From Pedobacter nanyangensis (lineage in GTDB: Bacteria > Bacteroidota > Bacteroidia > Sphingobacteriales > Sphingobacteriaceae): a DNA stretch of 64,000 bases. Positions within the stretch are counted from its first letter, which is position 1. The number at the start of each line of letters is the position of its first letter. This document shows, piece by piece, positions 52,483 through 62,228 of this stretch. The notes beneath the pieces are model-generated. The model ran no database searches. It saw only the letters and a program-made list of their open reading frames with translations, and was not told where the DNA came from. Made by a program: the position numbers and the translations under genes. The stretch is from positions 1 through 64,000 of the forward strand of contig NZ_QMHO01000014.1 in NCBI RefSeq assembly GCF_003313505.1, in the 5' to 3' direction.

Positions 52483-53883
52483 TTATTCTTCTAAATATTT
52501 AACGGCAAACGCCACCCAGTCTTTTACCGATTTATCCAGATAAACATCAGGCTGTATCCCAATATGATCTATAGGATAATCGGGTAAACGTAACGCCCGG
52601 TAAGTTGGCATGAACAATTGGTAGCCGGAACAAGCTAAATCATTTAAATAGGCATTACCATAATCTAATGCTCCGTAACTTGGAACACCTAATATTTTAA
52701 CTTTTTTACTTTGTTTGGCTACAAACAAAAAGTATTCTGCGGAGCTTCCAGAGCCCTTATCGGCTAGGATTACCACGTGCCTGGGACTTTTTGCGGCTAC
52801 GGATACATTTTCGATGTAAATGGGTTGTCCGGTAACATTGAAATTAACAAACTGTCCCAAATTTGCCTTTAGCGTTGCGATGTTCTGATCTATATTGGCG
52901 GTTGGGGTACTTTTATCGAGGCTTTTTTTATACGCTTCCAAATGGTTGATATAGGTTTGGGTTGCCAAAAACTCGGCACCGGTATTCCTGATGGATTTTC
53001 CCATGATATAAGGTAGCAGTTTTTGATAAGCATCGGTAGTGCCGCCAGGATTTCCCCTAAGATCAACGATGAGATTTTCACTGTTTTCAAGCTGCGTTTT
53101 GTGGTCCTCAATCAATTTTGAAAGTTGTTCCAGATATTGATATTCGAAACTTGGCAGTTTAAGCATGGCGGTTTTAGCCGTTAGTTTTTTAAAGTAGAAG
53201 CCCTCCAGTTCGTTTAGCCGAGTAGCCACCGCCGCTTCATTGATGGGCAGTGGACTTTCCTTTGCCAACGCTACGTTTACTCCACTTAAAAACAGTACGC
53301 CTTCCTTATATAAAGTAAAGTTTCCGGTTTTTAGGGTCTTATCTCTCAGCGCATATTCAAACGTGCCGTTGGCCAACAACCTAAACTTGATTTCCTTGGG
53401 TTTCCATAATGGAGATTGTGCTTCGATAATAAAGCCTACATATTCATTTTTACTTAGCCTTTTAACACCAATACGATAGCCATCTGTTTTCCAAACTCCT
53501 TCAAGCGTGTCTTTTGTTTGGGCCACCTGATTTTGAAATTCCTTAAGATCTATAGCAATGCTTGCTGCTTTGCCCATGGTTGTACCAGAGATAAAAGGCG
53601 CTCCATTGGCCCCCACCCATAAATGCGGATCCTCAAAGAAATCGATATATTGTTTTAATATTTTTTGGCAGGCTAAGCTATCAGCTTGCTTAACTTGTTT
53701 GGTTAAATTTTCCTTAAATCCGTTGTACAAAAACGTTTCTTTGGTTTTTGCCGAAAAGCCTGGATATTCTGCTTCTACCTTACTGATGAGCTTATCTAAA
53801 ACCTGCCCACAAGAGCATGGAGTTTGCTGGCCGAAAGATAGTGCAGGGAGAAGCGTAACGAGTAGATAGCATAGTTTTTTCAT
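52483..53883 (-). CDS. Secreted S41-family peptidase
   Basis: The product is 466 residues from ATG 53883 (MKKLCYLLVTLLPALSFGQ is a signal peptide; the frame extends upstream without one). The C-terminal half carries the S41 features LIVDLRGNPGGTTDAY and VVILADKGSGSSAEYFLFVA with the catalytic Ser region, and LGVPSYGALDYGN. No PDZ domain is obvious. It likely trims or cleaves periplasmic proteins. Confidence 0.85.
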   Translation of the reverse strand: MKKLCYLLVTLLPALSFGQQTPCSCGQVLDKLISKVEAEYPGFSAKTKETFLYNGFKENLTKQVKQADSLACQKILKQYIDFFEDPHLWVGANGAPFISGTTMGKAASIAIDLKEFQNQVAQTKDTLEGVWKTDGYRIGVKRLSKNEYVGFIIEAQSPLWKPKEIKFRLLANGTFEYALRDKTLKTGNFTLYKEGVLFLSGVNVALAKESPLPINEAAVATRLNELEGFYFKKLTAKTAMLKLPSFEYQYLEQLSKLIEDHKTQLENSENLIVDLRGNPGGTTDAYQKLLPYIMGKSIRNTGAEFLATQTYINHLEAYKKSLDKSTPTANIDQNIATLKANLGQFVNFNVTGQPIYIENVSVAAKSPRHVVILADKGSGSSAEYFLFVAKQSKKVKILGVPSYGALDYGNAYLNDLACSGYQLFMPTYRALRLPDYPIDHIGIQPDVYLDKSVKDWVAFAVKYLEE

Positions 53884-53957
53884 CTTGTGATTACCTAATG
53901 GTTGAGCGCCAAAGGTACGGCCTGCCCTATTTTCAAAATAGTAAAAATGTAAACCAA

Positions 53958-54764
53958 CTAAATGAAAAGCCAAAGATTGCCCTGCTGGGTATCTACCTTT
54001 TTGAAGAAAGTGTAAGGGTTAACCTTTGTAAGTTGCTTAAAATCTTTAACCAAATGTGATTGGTCGTAAAACAAACTATCGTAGGACAGGGCTGTTAAAT
54101 TTTTACTGGATTTTTGATGGCCAATGGCCTTTCTAAAACGATGTATCTTTCGGTACTCGGCCGCAGGTTTACCTATATTTTTGGTGAATATCTTATTGAG
54201 GTATTGTCTCGAAAAGTTTCTCCTTTGCGCAATGTCGTCAATTTTCAACTCTGCTTCCACATCAGCTAAAATATCCTCCATCAGCTTCTGTTCGGCTGCC
54301 TTTAGTTTCGACAGCCAGTATTGCTCCAATCGCTCCCGTTGAAGATTTCGGTCCTGCGCTTGGAATATCTTCTGCATGTTGGCCATAAAGTCTGGGAATG
54401 GATTGAAATTCTTGCCGCTTTTATGCTTAAATAGTTGCTGTACGTTGTTAACGAAACGGTTAATTCCCAAAGGCTTAAAATAAATGGTTATTTCCTCAAC
54501 AGCGCCTTCGATAAATACCTCGATTGGTGCGGTGTAACGTGCTACATAATTGGCCACGATATTTTGCCCAAAGGAAGGTTTTACCACAATTTTGCTTTCC
54601 TGCATTTCAATTTCTATGCCCCGGCTTACCGATACAATGAAGAAATTATTGGGAAATGTCCAATAATGCAAAGGTTTTGTACTTGCACCGGGCGAAATAA
54701 AATAGTAACCTTCAATATACTTGCTTAGTGCCTCTTGTTTGGGCCTGTAAAATTCCATCTCCAT
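53958..54764 (-). CDS. AraC-family transcriptional regulator
   Basis: The 268-residue protein has an N-terminal DUF6597-like sensor part (FYRPKQEALSKYIEGYYFIS, FGQNIVANYVARYTAPIEVF) and a C-terminal HTH (KIDDIAQRRNFSRQYLNKIF, NIGKPAAEYRKIHRFRKAI, YDQSHLVKDFKQLTKVNPYT). Target unknown. It is encoded just upstream of the S41 gene on the same strand, with a 74-base gap from its start codon region. Confidence 0.88.
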   Translation of the reverse strand: MEMEFYRPKQEALSKYIEGYYFISPGASTKPLHYWTFPNNFFIVSVSRGIEIEMQESKIVVKPSFGQNIVANYVARYTAPIEVFIEGAVEEITIYFKPLGINRFVNNVQQLFKHKSGKNFNPFPDFMANMQKIFQAQDRNLQRERLEQYWLSKLKAAEQKLMEDILADVEAELKIDDIAQRRNFSRQYLNKIFTKNIGKPAAEYRKIHRFRKAIGHQKSSKNLTALSYDSLFYDQSHLVKDFKQLTKVNPYTFFKKVDTQQGNLWLFI

Positions 54765-54787
54765 CTGTTCCCCAAGTTACCGCAGCT

Positions 54788-55141
54788 TTATTTCCTTAAG
54801 ATTTTCTCCATGGCCTTGCCTTTGGCCAATTCATCAATCAATTTGTCCAGATAACGCACTTGCTGCATTAATTTATCTTCAATATCCTCTACACGATAGC
54901 CACAAATTACACCAGTAATTTTTGACGCATTGGGATGCAGCCTTGCCTGCGCAAAAAAATTTTCGAAATCAGTTTTTTGATCAATATGTTGCTGTAGGGT
55001 TTGGGCATTGTACCCCGTTAGCCAAAAGATAATTTCATCTACCTCTGCCTTGGTACGGCCTTTTTTTTGGGCCTTGGCCAGATAAAGTAGGTAGACACTG
55101 GCAAACGACATGCGGTAAACTCTGGTGTTGTTCGGATTCAT
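54788..55141 (-). CDS. DUF2200 family protein
   Basis: The 117-residue protein reads MSFASVYLLYLAKAQKKGRT, EVDEIIFWLTGYN, then FENFFAQARLHPNASKITGV-type and ICGYRVEDIEDKLMQQVRYL. It is the uncharacterised DUF2200 family at full length. It ends 23 bases before the AraC-type gene start. Confidence 0.9.
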   Translation of the reverse strand: MNPNNTRVYRMSFASVYLLYLAKAQKKGRTKAEVDEIIFWLTGYNAQTLQQHIDQKTDFENFFAQARLHPNASKITGVICGYRVEDIEDKLMQQVRYLDKLIDELAKGKAMEKILRK

Positions 55142-55198
55142 ACGGACTGCTTTTGGTTTTCAAAACTACAACTAAAGAAGATATTTTTCTGCATAAAA

Positions 55199-55798
55199 TC
55201 AGCTGCCAAACTTGCTTGCCCTCGAAAAATCGGCCTTTAATTTCCTCATCAAATTATCCTTTATTTCGTTGGGCAGGTCTTTTAATTTAGGGCCCAGGTT
55301 AGGTTCCCTAAGGGTGCAGTTCCCCGCATCGTCGCAATAAAATTTCAGGTGATAGAGGTATTTTTTGTTACCGTAAAAAATGATAAACGATGCTTTTACG
55401 TCGTTATCGGCATTACCACAGTAAAAGAAAGGAATGAAAACGGCCTTTGTGCCACCATGCTCTGAAAACCACATATCGTTTTCCCTAAACAAAATCATTT
55501 CCATTTGATAATCTTTATCGTCAAAAACAATTTCCTGAACAAAGTTTTTGTTCTTTAATACGGCTTTAATTTTGGTTTTATGCCCATCAAACGGTGGTTT
55601 GGCGGGGTTACACAGGGCATTTACATTTACGGTAAGCTTATTTTCACCATTTTTATCTTTCCACACTTTATAAATTTTGGCGGAATCAGTTTGGACCACT
55701 TGTGCTACAACAGGTTTGCAGCACACCATCAATAAAATAAAGCTTAGCTGGTGTACATTTGTCCCTAAGCCTTTGCTGATATTAAAAAAATTCCTCAT
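55199..55798 (-). CDS. Unrecognised secreted protein
   Basis: The product is 199 residues from ATG 55798 (MRNFFNISK..., then a hydrophobic stretch FILLMVCCKPVVAQ); an upstream ATG at 55840 adds 14 residues. The body is Lys/Asp-rich beta-type sequence (KIYKVWKDKNGENKLTVNVN, YLYHLKFYCDDAGNCTL). No domain recognised. It ends 57 bases before DUF2200 on the same strand. Confidence 0.6.
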   Translation of the reverse strand: MRNFFNISKGLGTNVHQLSFILLMVCCKPVVAQVVQTDSAKIYKVWKDKNGENKLTVNVNALCNPAKPPFDGHKTKIKAVLKNKNFVQEIVFDDKDYQMEMILFRENDMWFSEHGGTKAVFIPFFYCGNADNDVKASFIIFYGNKKYLYHLKFYCDDAGNCTLREPNLGPKLKDLPNEIKDNLMRKLKADFSRASKFGS

Positions 55799-55894
55799 CT
55801 GTGTTGATAAATAAGCAAGCTTACCATGTTTCAACCACAATTTAAGGATAATTAATTAATCTGTACGGTAAATTCAAATCTCCGGGCACAAAAA

Positions 55895-55926
55895 AACCTT
55901 GCAGGCCTTTGAAAACCTGCGAGGTT
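55895..55926. repeat. Palindromic hairpin (ACCTCGCAGG type)
   Basis: AACCTTGCAGG and CCTGCGAGGTT are near-perfect inverted copies. A related palindrome (CTCGCAGGT...ACCTGCGAG) lies at 60076-60099. It sits just after the stop of the TPR gene on the minus strand. Confidence 0.6.
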
Positions 55927-55957
55927 AAAAGACCAATAGCCAGGTGCGGCGTAAAAA

Positions 55958-57076
55958 TTATCTGGTCAAAGCGATAAAACTAGGGTCGTTCCATAAGTTT
56001 TGAAGGTGTGGAAACTTTTTGGCATCTTTCTTCAATTCGGGCTCCATGCTAAAAGTTTGTTCCAGCAAGGCCAGGCTTTCTTCGGTTTTCGACTGTAGGT
56101 TTTTGATAATGGCCATTTGATAGTAATTCCAGGAAAAGGGCTCAAGCTTATTCAGTCCTTCAAAAACAGCGATAGCTTCTTCAAATTTTTGCTGGCCTTG
56201 CAGGTACAACCCTTTACAGTAACCCAATTGATATTGGGCATTTGGTGTTAATTTTTGATGATAATGGTCAAATTCGGCTATGGCATCAGCTTCCGGCAAC
56301 GCCGAAAAAGTAGTAATCAGCAACTGAATAGCGATGTGTTCGCTATGATAGTTGGCAAAAAGTTTTTTTACCGATGACAGGGCATCCTGAAATTGGCCAT
56401 TTTTAAGATGGAACTGAATAATATAAATGAGCGCATTGGGATGGTCGGGATCGTTTTCGAGAATTTTTTGTACGAGTTGGATAAACTCGCCTTCAGTTTC
56501 TGCAGTCATCGTTTCATAAAGCAGGTCCATTTTATTTTCCAACACAAAAAGATGGTTCGGTTCTAATTTCAAGGCCTTGTTAAAACATGCCAAGGCCTGT
56601 TCCCGATCTCCTCTTTGGGCATAAAGGGAGCCCTTATTGGCATAGGCCAGCGTGGCATTTTCATCCAGTTCCAACGCCTTATCAAACAACTCGAGGGCAT
56701 TGTCAAAATCACCTCTTTCCATTTGATAGGCGCCGTAGCCAATGTACCTGTCCACTTGGTCGGGTTCTACGTTTCCTTTGGTATGCTCCGGATTAGGGGT
56801 AAATTTAATGTCTACAATTTCGCCAGAATCAACGGCCTGATCAAAATCTTTTACTGCATTCTCGTTCAAGCGTTTCAAATCATCAACCACCTGGGCAATT
56901 TGCTGAGCATCCAAGCCTTCTTTTTGCAGGGCAATCTCCACATTTTCGTACTTTAGCTTTTGTTCAAAATAGATCATCCGGGCCAATGCCAAAATCTCTA
57001 CCCGATATTGTTGTGAATAGAACGTTTCATCGTCAATTCGTTTTTTCTTTGGTTTAAAAAAATCAAATAATCCCAT
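55958..57076 (-). CDS. TPR-repeat protein
   Basis: The 372-residue protein has a short N-terminus (MGLFDFFKPKKKRID) and at least six TPR-like units, for example GAYQMERGDFDNALELFDKA, ALAYANKGSLYAQRGDREQA and CFNKALKLEPNHLFVL. It is a scaffold for protein contacts in the cytoplasm; partners unknown. Confidence 0.85.
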   Translation of the reverse strand: MGLFDFFKPKKKRIDDETFYSQQYRVEILALARMIYFEQKLKYENVEIALQKEGLDAQQIAQVVDDLKRLNENAVKDFDQAVDSGEIVDIKFTPNPEHTKGNVEPDQVDRYIGYGAYQMERGDFDNALELFDKALELDENATLAYANKGSLYAQRGDREQALACFNKALKLEPNHLFVLENKMDLLYETMTAETEGEFIQLVQKILENDPDHPNALIYIIQFHLKNGQFQDALSSVKKLFANYHSEHIAIQLLITTFSALPEADAIAEFDHYHQKLTPNAQYQLGYCKGLYLQGQQKFEEAIAVFEGLNKLEPFSWNYYQMAIIKNLQSKTEESLALLEQTFSMEPELKKDAKKFPHLQNLWNDPSFIALTR

Positions 57077-57613
57077 GGTTTTAAGTTAGAAAGCCGGCCA
57101 TTTTAGCGGCATGAGCGTTTATGATCAAATATTTGGGCTTAAAATAATAAATTTTGATTTAAGGCAAGGTTTGTAATGGTCTTTTTGGACAAATTTTGTT
57201 TACGGCCGCCATTTACATAGCGGGTGCAAACCTGAATCCGTTTAGTTTTCAAACAAATAACCGCTGTACACCTAAAATGCGCTTTGCATGGTGAGCAAGC
57301 TCCGTTGGACTTAAAGCATGCTCATTAGTGTTCCGAGACTGCAAGTTTGCGCTTTCGAAGCCCAAACTTGCCGTTAAAACAATTGACTGAGGCCTTTGGA
57401 AGGCCACTGTTAGGCCCTGAATAACTGAAGTTGCCAAAAACAAGCCTGTTTAATCTGCCTGCCCGTTCTCCAAAAACTCAAGGCCATGCATCAACCAAAA
57501 TAAAAATTGGTTTTTTGAGTAGCAAATGAACATATACGAAAAATTTCGTAAAAAATAAATCCTTCATGCAACGAAGCGAAAAATGGTCTCGTCTTTTATG
57601 AAAATCTTTATCG
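57077..57613. other. Non-coding stretch before the TonB-dependent receptor
   Basis: A minus-strand frame (57249-57443) contains LQSRNTNEHALSPTELAHHA. I recall similar wording from spurious frames in repeated Bacteroidota intergenic sequence, so I do not call it a gene. The rest shows nothing. Confidence 0.45.
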
Positions 57614-60049
57614 ATGAAAATAAATTTCCTACAAGATATTCCACTTAAAATCCGAGCTAACCAATGGGTGATCACGTTATTTTTAACCTTTTTGGCTACA
57701 CAAATAGTAAATGCCCAAGAAAAAATCAAGTTTCAGGGAATAGTTAAAGACAGCATTAACCTACAAGCAATTCCTTACGCAAGGGCAAGTTTCCAAAAAG
57801 TTTCGCAACTCAAAAGCTCGGCAATCCATACTGCTTCTGATACCTTGGGCATGTTTACACTTAATTTAGACACCGGAGTTTATCAAATTTCGGTACAACT
57901 TGTTGGTTATGCGCCGCAGACGCAAAAAATCAAAATTATATCCAGCGGTTTACCTCCCGCCCTCTTTTTGCTCCAACCCATAGCCAACCAGCTCAAGCAG
58001 GTTGCCATAATTGGCAAAAAACCACTAATTAGCCAGCAAAAAGACAAATTGGTTTATGATGTGGAGCAAGATGAGGCGGCCAAAGGCGAAAATATTAGCG
58101 ATGTAATGCGACGGGTGCCGATGTTAAGTGTAGATGGCGAAGGCAATGTGCAACTAAACGGGCAAACCAATTATAAAGTTTTGCTGAATGGGCGTGAAAC
58201 CGCCATGTTTGCCCAAAATACCAGGGATGCGCTAAAGGGCTTTCCGGGGGCGGTGGTTGCCAAAATAGAAGTCATTACCTCGCCTTCGGCCAAATATGAT
58301 GCCGAGGGTATTGGGGGTTTGATCAACATCATTACCAAAAAGGCCATTGTTGGTTATAATGGTTTTGTAAATGCGTACTACTCCAACATCAATTACCAAA
58401 CGAGTACCAATTTTAGTGTGCGCTCAGGCAAATTTGCCATTACGGGAACTTACTTTTTAAGTGGCAATTACAATAACCAGTCAAAGGTGTTTAACGAAAC
58501 GCTATCTCTACAACCTTCTGTTTATCAAAAACGATTTTTAGTAGGCCAGCAGGTAACCAACCGCTTTTTAAACAACGGCAACCTGGAGATGAGCTACAAC
58601 CTCGATAGCCTGCAAACCATAGTTATTTATGGCAACGTAAGTGGTGGCCACAACAAAAGCAGCTTGGCACAAACCATTACTACAGCGGTGGCCAACGCAG
58701 CGCCGCAGCTTGATTTTTTCACCCAAAACATCCGAAATAATTTTCCAACTTACGGCCTTGGCAGCGATTTTATCAAGAAATTCAAGAGCCATCCGGAGAA
58801 GGAACTGAGTTTTAGGTTTAATGGCCTGTTCAGCAAAAATGATGGGCTTAACAATAGTTTAATGGACCGCACCAACGGGGATCTTTTCAGGAAAAACGAC
58901 AATTATTCGAAAAATAGGGAGTACACCGTACAAACGGATTTTATCCAGCCCATTGGGCCATCGTTAAAATTTGAAACCGGTGCCAAATTTATTTTTAGAG
59001 ATGCAGATGCCAACTATCTAAGCCTGAGCCGCACTGCCCAAGAGCTGCCTTTTGAACCCGATGCTTCCAATTCTGACAGTTTTGCCTATCAGCAACAAGT
59101 GTATGGCGGCTATGGCTCCGTAGCTTTTTCTTTGGGAAAACTTAATTTCAGAACGGGACTTAGGGCAGAACATACCGAAGTAGATGGCGATTTTTTTAAC
59201 ACCAACACCAAGGTTAAGCAAAGTTACACAACCTTTATTCCGGATTTTTCCGTAAATACCCAGCTTGGCAAAGGCTATACCATGATACTTGGCTACACCA
59301 AGCGCCTGCAGCGCCCTTACATTAACACGCTCAATCCTTTTATTCAGAACAACGATCCATTAAACCTTTCTTTTGGCAACCCTGAACTTGGCGCACAAAC
59401 GATGCACACGCTATCATGGCAAAACCGAGTTTTAAAGGGAGCCAGTTTTTTTTCCTTTTCACTTACGGCATCCTACTCCGGCAATATGATTACACAGTAC
59501 ACCACGTTTGATGAAATTTCGGGCGTGAGTACCACACAATATGATAACATAGGCCGAAACCGAGAAATTGCCTCTTTAATTGCTTTCTCCTCTTCGATCA
59601 AAAAATTGAGAGGAGGCGTTAATGTAATGGTTCGTTACAACAAAATCGAAAATACTTTGATTGCCAGCCAGCAACAGGACGGCATTAGCGGAAATTTAGG
59701 TACTTTTTTCTACCTATCGCTTTACAAGAGCTTCTCCATTAGCGGCAGCGGCGGTATTAACCGGCCTCCCTTTACGCTGGTAAATAGCCAAAAGGCAATC
59801 CATTACTATCAGATCAACTTTGGATGCAAATTTTTCAAAGACAAACTTAGCACGACAGTTAATTTTAATAATTTTTTTGCCAAATGGCGAAATAATTACT
59901 CGTTTACCGAAGATCGCAACTTTAGCAACAGCCTACGTACCCAAACCCCATTTAGGGTAACCTATATAGGCTTTACTTATAACTTTGGCAAGCTGAAAGA
60001 AAATCTTTCGAAGAAAAAAGGCGTAAAAAACGACGATTTGATTAACTAG
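57614..60049 (+). CDS. TonB-dependent-type outer-membrane receptor
   Basis: The 811-residue protein has a signal peptide (ITLFLTFLATQIVNAQ), a carboxypeptidase regulatory-like domain (FQGIVKDSINLQAIPYARAS), a plug (GENISDVMRRVPMLSVDGEG, SPSAKYDAEGIGGLINIITK) and an outer-membrane beta-barrel ending FRVTYIGFTYNFGKLKENLS. The cargo is unknown. No SusD-like partner or sigma/anti-sigma pair is adjacent. Confidence 0.88.
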   Translation: MKINFLQDIPLKIRANQWVITLFLTFLATQIVNAQEKIKFQGIVKDSINLQAIPYARASFQKVSQLKSSAIHTASDTLGMFTLNLDTGVYQISVQLVGYAPQTQKIKIISSGLPPALFLLQPIANQLKQVAIIGKKPLISQQKDKLVYDVEQDEAAKGENISDVMRRVPMLSVDGEGNVQLNGQTNYKVLLNGRETAMFAQNTRDALKGFPGAVVAKIEVITSPSAKYDAEGIGGLINIITKKAIVGYNGFVNAYYSNINYQTSTNFSVRSGKFAITGTYFLSGNYNNQSKVFNETLSLQPSVYQKRFLVGQQVTNRFLNNGNLEMSYNLDSLQTIVIYGNVSGGHNKSSLAQTITTAVANAAPQLDFFTQNIRNNFPTYGLGSDFIKKFKSHPEKELSFRFNGLFSKNDGLNNSLMDRTNGDLFRKNDNYSKNREYTVQTDFIQPIGPSLKFETGAKFIFRDADANYLSLSRTAQELPFEPDASNSDSFAYQQQVYGGYGSVAFSLGKLNFRTGLRAEHTEVDGDFFNTNTKVKQSYTTFIPDFSVNTQLGKGYTMILGYTKRLQRPYINTLNPFIQNNDPLNLSFGNPELGAQTMHTLSWQNRVLKGASFFSFSLTASYSGNMITQYTTFDEISGVSTTQYDNIGRNREIASLIAFSSSIKKLRGGVNVMVRYNKIENTLIASQQQDGISGNLGTFFYLSLYKSFSISGSGGINRPPFTLVNSQKAIHYYQINFGCKFFKDKLSTTVNFNNFFAKWRNNYSFTEDRNFSNSLRTQTPFRVTYIGFTYNFGKLKENLSKKKGVKNDDLIN

Positions 60050-60075
60050 GGATTGGCGTACATGGCCACCAAAAG

Positions 60076-60099
60076 CTCGCAGGTTCCAATACCTGCGAG
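60076..60099. terminator. Hairpin after the receptor gene (CTCGCAGGT palindrome)
   Basis: CTCGCAGGT and ACCTGCGAG form a 9-bp perfect stem with a 6-nt loop and are followed by GGTTTTAG. It can end both convergent genes. Confidence 0.65.
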
Positions 60100-60120
60100 G
60101 GTTTTAGCTTAATGGACTTA

Positions 60121-61275
60121 TTAACGATCTAAATGGCCCAGCCATTTAAAAGGCGAATAGGTATCGCCTATACAGGCTTTTACTATTTGTGCGCTAACAC
60201 TTTCAAAATTTTCGCTGTTGCTCAACAACACCACCGCTATTCCTTTTTCGGGAAAGGCTACGGCATAATTCTGGTTGGCATCGCCGTGCCCGGTATGAAA
60301 AAATGCCTTGCCATAAGGCGATTGGAACAAACCTATTCCCAGGCCCCAGGCTAATTTAATGGCATCGTTTTCATGGGTCAAACTGTCTTTCAAGCTACCA
60401 AAACCACGTTTGCTGGTTACCGCAATTTGCGCACTTAACATTTGCTGAAGGCTGGCTTTGCTTAAGCCTTTGCTGGCCATTAACTGGAGGTAAAAACGGG
60501 CATAATCGCGAGCGGTGGTTGACATTGAACCTGCCGCACGGCTGCTTTGCCTTCTTTCTGAGCCGTATTTTTTGCCATCTTTAAAATAGGCATAGGAAAA
60601 ATTGCTTTCAAAGGGCTTTTGCCAAATCATGCCGGTGCCAGCCATTTGCAGTGGGCCAAAAACTTCCTCTTGGGCAATCAATTCAAGGGGTTTACCGGTA
60701 TATTCTTCTATCATAAACCCCAACAGATTGATGCCCTCGTTGGAATAGTAAAATTTTTGGCCCGGCCTGGCTATTAAACTGGCTTTATTGCCATATAATT
60801 GACGCAGCACGGGTAAGCCTGAACGATGCGCCAATAACATCCGGGGCGTAATTAAATTGAACGAAACGGTATCTTCGGCCAAGTCTTTCCATTTGGGATA
60901 TTCGGCTATAGGTTTTTTTAAATAGGTATGCACAGGTTGATCTAACTTGAATATTCCACGATCAGCCAAACGCAGGAAAATATAGGCACTTACTGGCTTG
61001 GTTAGGGAAGCCGCATACATTACGGTGCTATCGTTCAAAGGTTTTTGGTTTTCTACATCCTTAAAGCCAAAACTAGAGGTCCATACGGTTTTATGGTTGT
61101 TGATGATGGCCACCTGTAATCCGGCAATGCGGGCACTATCTACCAAGCGGGCTATTGTTTTTTGGAGGGCGTAGGTACTTACCGATTGGCCATTGAGGTG
61201 TTTTACCGTGGCGGCATGTTGAGCAAATAAAGGAAATAGGTAAAGTGCAAAAGCAAGCGTAAGTAGGTTTTTCAT
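60121..61275 (-). CDS. Serine hydrolase, class C beta-lactamase family
   Basis: The 384-residue exported protein has a signal (LLTLAFALYLFPLFAQ), the SxxK motif in AASLTKPVSAY, the Tyr-Ser-Asn in FYYSNEGINLLG and the late HTG in FFHTGHGDANQNY. It shares the penicillin-binding fold, acting as an esterase or D-aminopeptidase rather than necessarily on antibiotics. Confidence 0.9.
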   Translation of the reverse strand: MKNLLTLAFALYLFPLFAQHAATVKHLNGQSVSTYALQKTIARLVDSARIAGLQVAIINNHKTVWTSSFGFKDVENQKPLNDSTVMYAASLTKPVSAYIFLRLADRGIFKLDQPVHTYLKKPIAEYPKWKDLAEDTVSFNLITPRMLLAHRSGLPVLRQLYGNKASLIARPGQKFYYSNEGINLLGFMIEEYTGKPLELIAQEEVFGPLQMAGTGMIWQKPFESNFSYAYFKDGKKYGSERRQSSRAAGSMSTTARDYARFYLQLMASKGLSKASLQQMLSAQIAVTSKRGFGSLKDSLTHENDAIKLAWGLGIGLFQSPYGKAFFHTGHGDANQNYAVAFPEKGIAVVLLSNSENFESVSAQIVKACIGDTYSPFKWLGHLDR

Positions 61276-61380
61276 CTTTTAAATTGTTTAGGACAAATTT
61301 AGGATGGCATATCGTTTGTTTCAACGACAAGTACCCGACACCTTTACGTCACTTTGGGCCTTTTGCCTCATTAAAGGCCA

Positions 61381-61935
61381 TTATTTTAAAAAACTATAGG
61401 ATAATGGGTAACGAATAGGCTGGCTATTGATGGCCCTGAACAGGTTGATCAAACACATCGCCATGGTGTAAAAATAAACCAATAACGCTAAGGGGAAACC
61501 TATCGGGAAAAAGAATATCAATAGAAAAATAGCGGGAACAAAAGCAAATGACATGGTGAGCTGGAAGTTGATGACCTGCTTGCCTTGGCGGTCGTATTCG
61601 GGCAACTCGTTTTTTTTCAGGAACCACAAAACGCCGGGGATAATGATGTTGAGAATGGGAAAAAACATCCCTATTAAAGCCGAAGCGTGAAACAGCGGCG
61701 TTAAATTGCCAGGCTTGGTTAATGGTGCAGGGTTTGCCGTGGGCTCGGTTTCCAAGAGGGTCGCTACGTCTACATCCAAAACATCTGCCAATAATTTGAG
61801 CGTAGCCAAGTGGGCCTCTACGGCACCTTTCTCGATCCGTTGGATTGTTCGGACACTTACGCCAGATAGAGCGGATAATTGTTCTTGACTTAACCCTTTG
61901 TTACGGCGGCAGCTAGCTAATTTGGATGTGGACAT
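61381..61935 (-). CDS. XRE helix-turn-helix protein with DUF4870 membrane domain
   Basis: The product is 184 residues from ATG 61935 (MSTSKLASCRRNKGLSQEQL). The N-terminal HTH (LSALSGVSVRTIQRIEKG, LKLLADVLDVDVATLL) is followed by three to four membrane helices of the DUF4870 type (LIGMFFPILNIIIPGVLWFL, YDRQGKQVINFQLTMSF). It is a membrane-bound regulator. The frame is open eight residues further upstream from TTG/ATG at 61959. Confidence 0.88.
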   Translation of the reverse strand: MSTSKLASCRRNKGLSQEQLSALSGVSVRTIQRIEKGAVEAHLATLKLLADVLDVDVATLLETEPTANPAPLTKPGNLTPLFHASALIGMFFPILNIIIPGVLWFLKKNELPEYDRQGKQVINFQLTMSFAFVPAIFLLIFFFPIGFPLALLVYFYTMAMCLINLFRAINSQPIRYPLSYSFLK

Positions 61936-61959
61936 ACACAAATATAGAAGTTGGAGCAT

Positions 61960-62228
61960 AAAAAATAGTTCAATTGTTCATTGTCCATTCATTTTTGTCA
62001 TGCAGCGAAGGCGCTCATTGTTTTTTGTTCTTCCGCAGATTGCGCTGATTGATGGCTTGGTTATTTGATAATTTTCTCCTTGGTTCATTGGCTGTTTAAG
62101 TGCGCTCAAATGAGATTTACTGCGTAGCTGCTATGGGGTTCCTGGTTACGCGCTGAATAACAGGAAGTACTTAAACGACAAAGCCGCAACTTTCGTTACG
62201 GCCCTGTTTCATTTAAATGATTTCTTAT
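61960..62228. other. Intergenic region with low-complexity repeats
   Basis: TCTTCCGCAGATTGCGCTGATTG near 62032-62052 resembles common Bacteroidota intergenic repeat text. No gene or clear signal. Confidence 0.4.

Noticed and set aside
57249..57443. Minus-strand frame with SRNTNEHALSPTELAHHAK
   Set aside because: Resembles recurrent spurious frames from repeated intergenic DNA; no evidence of a protein.
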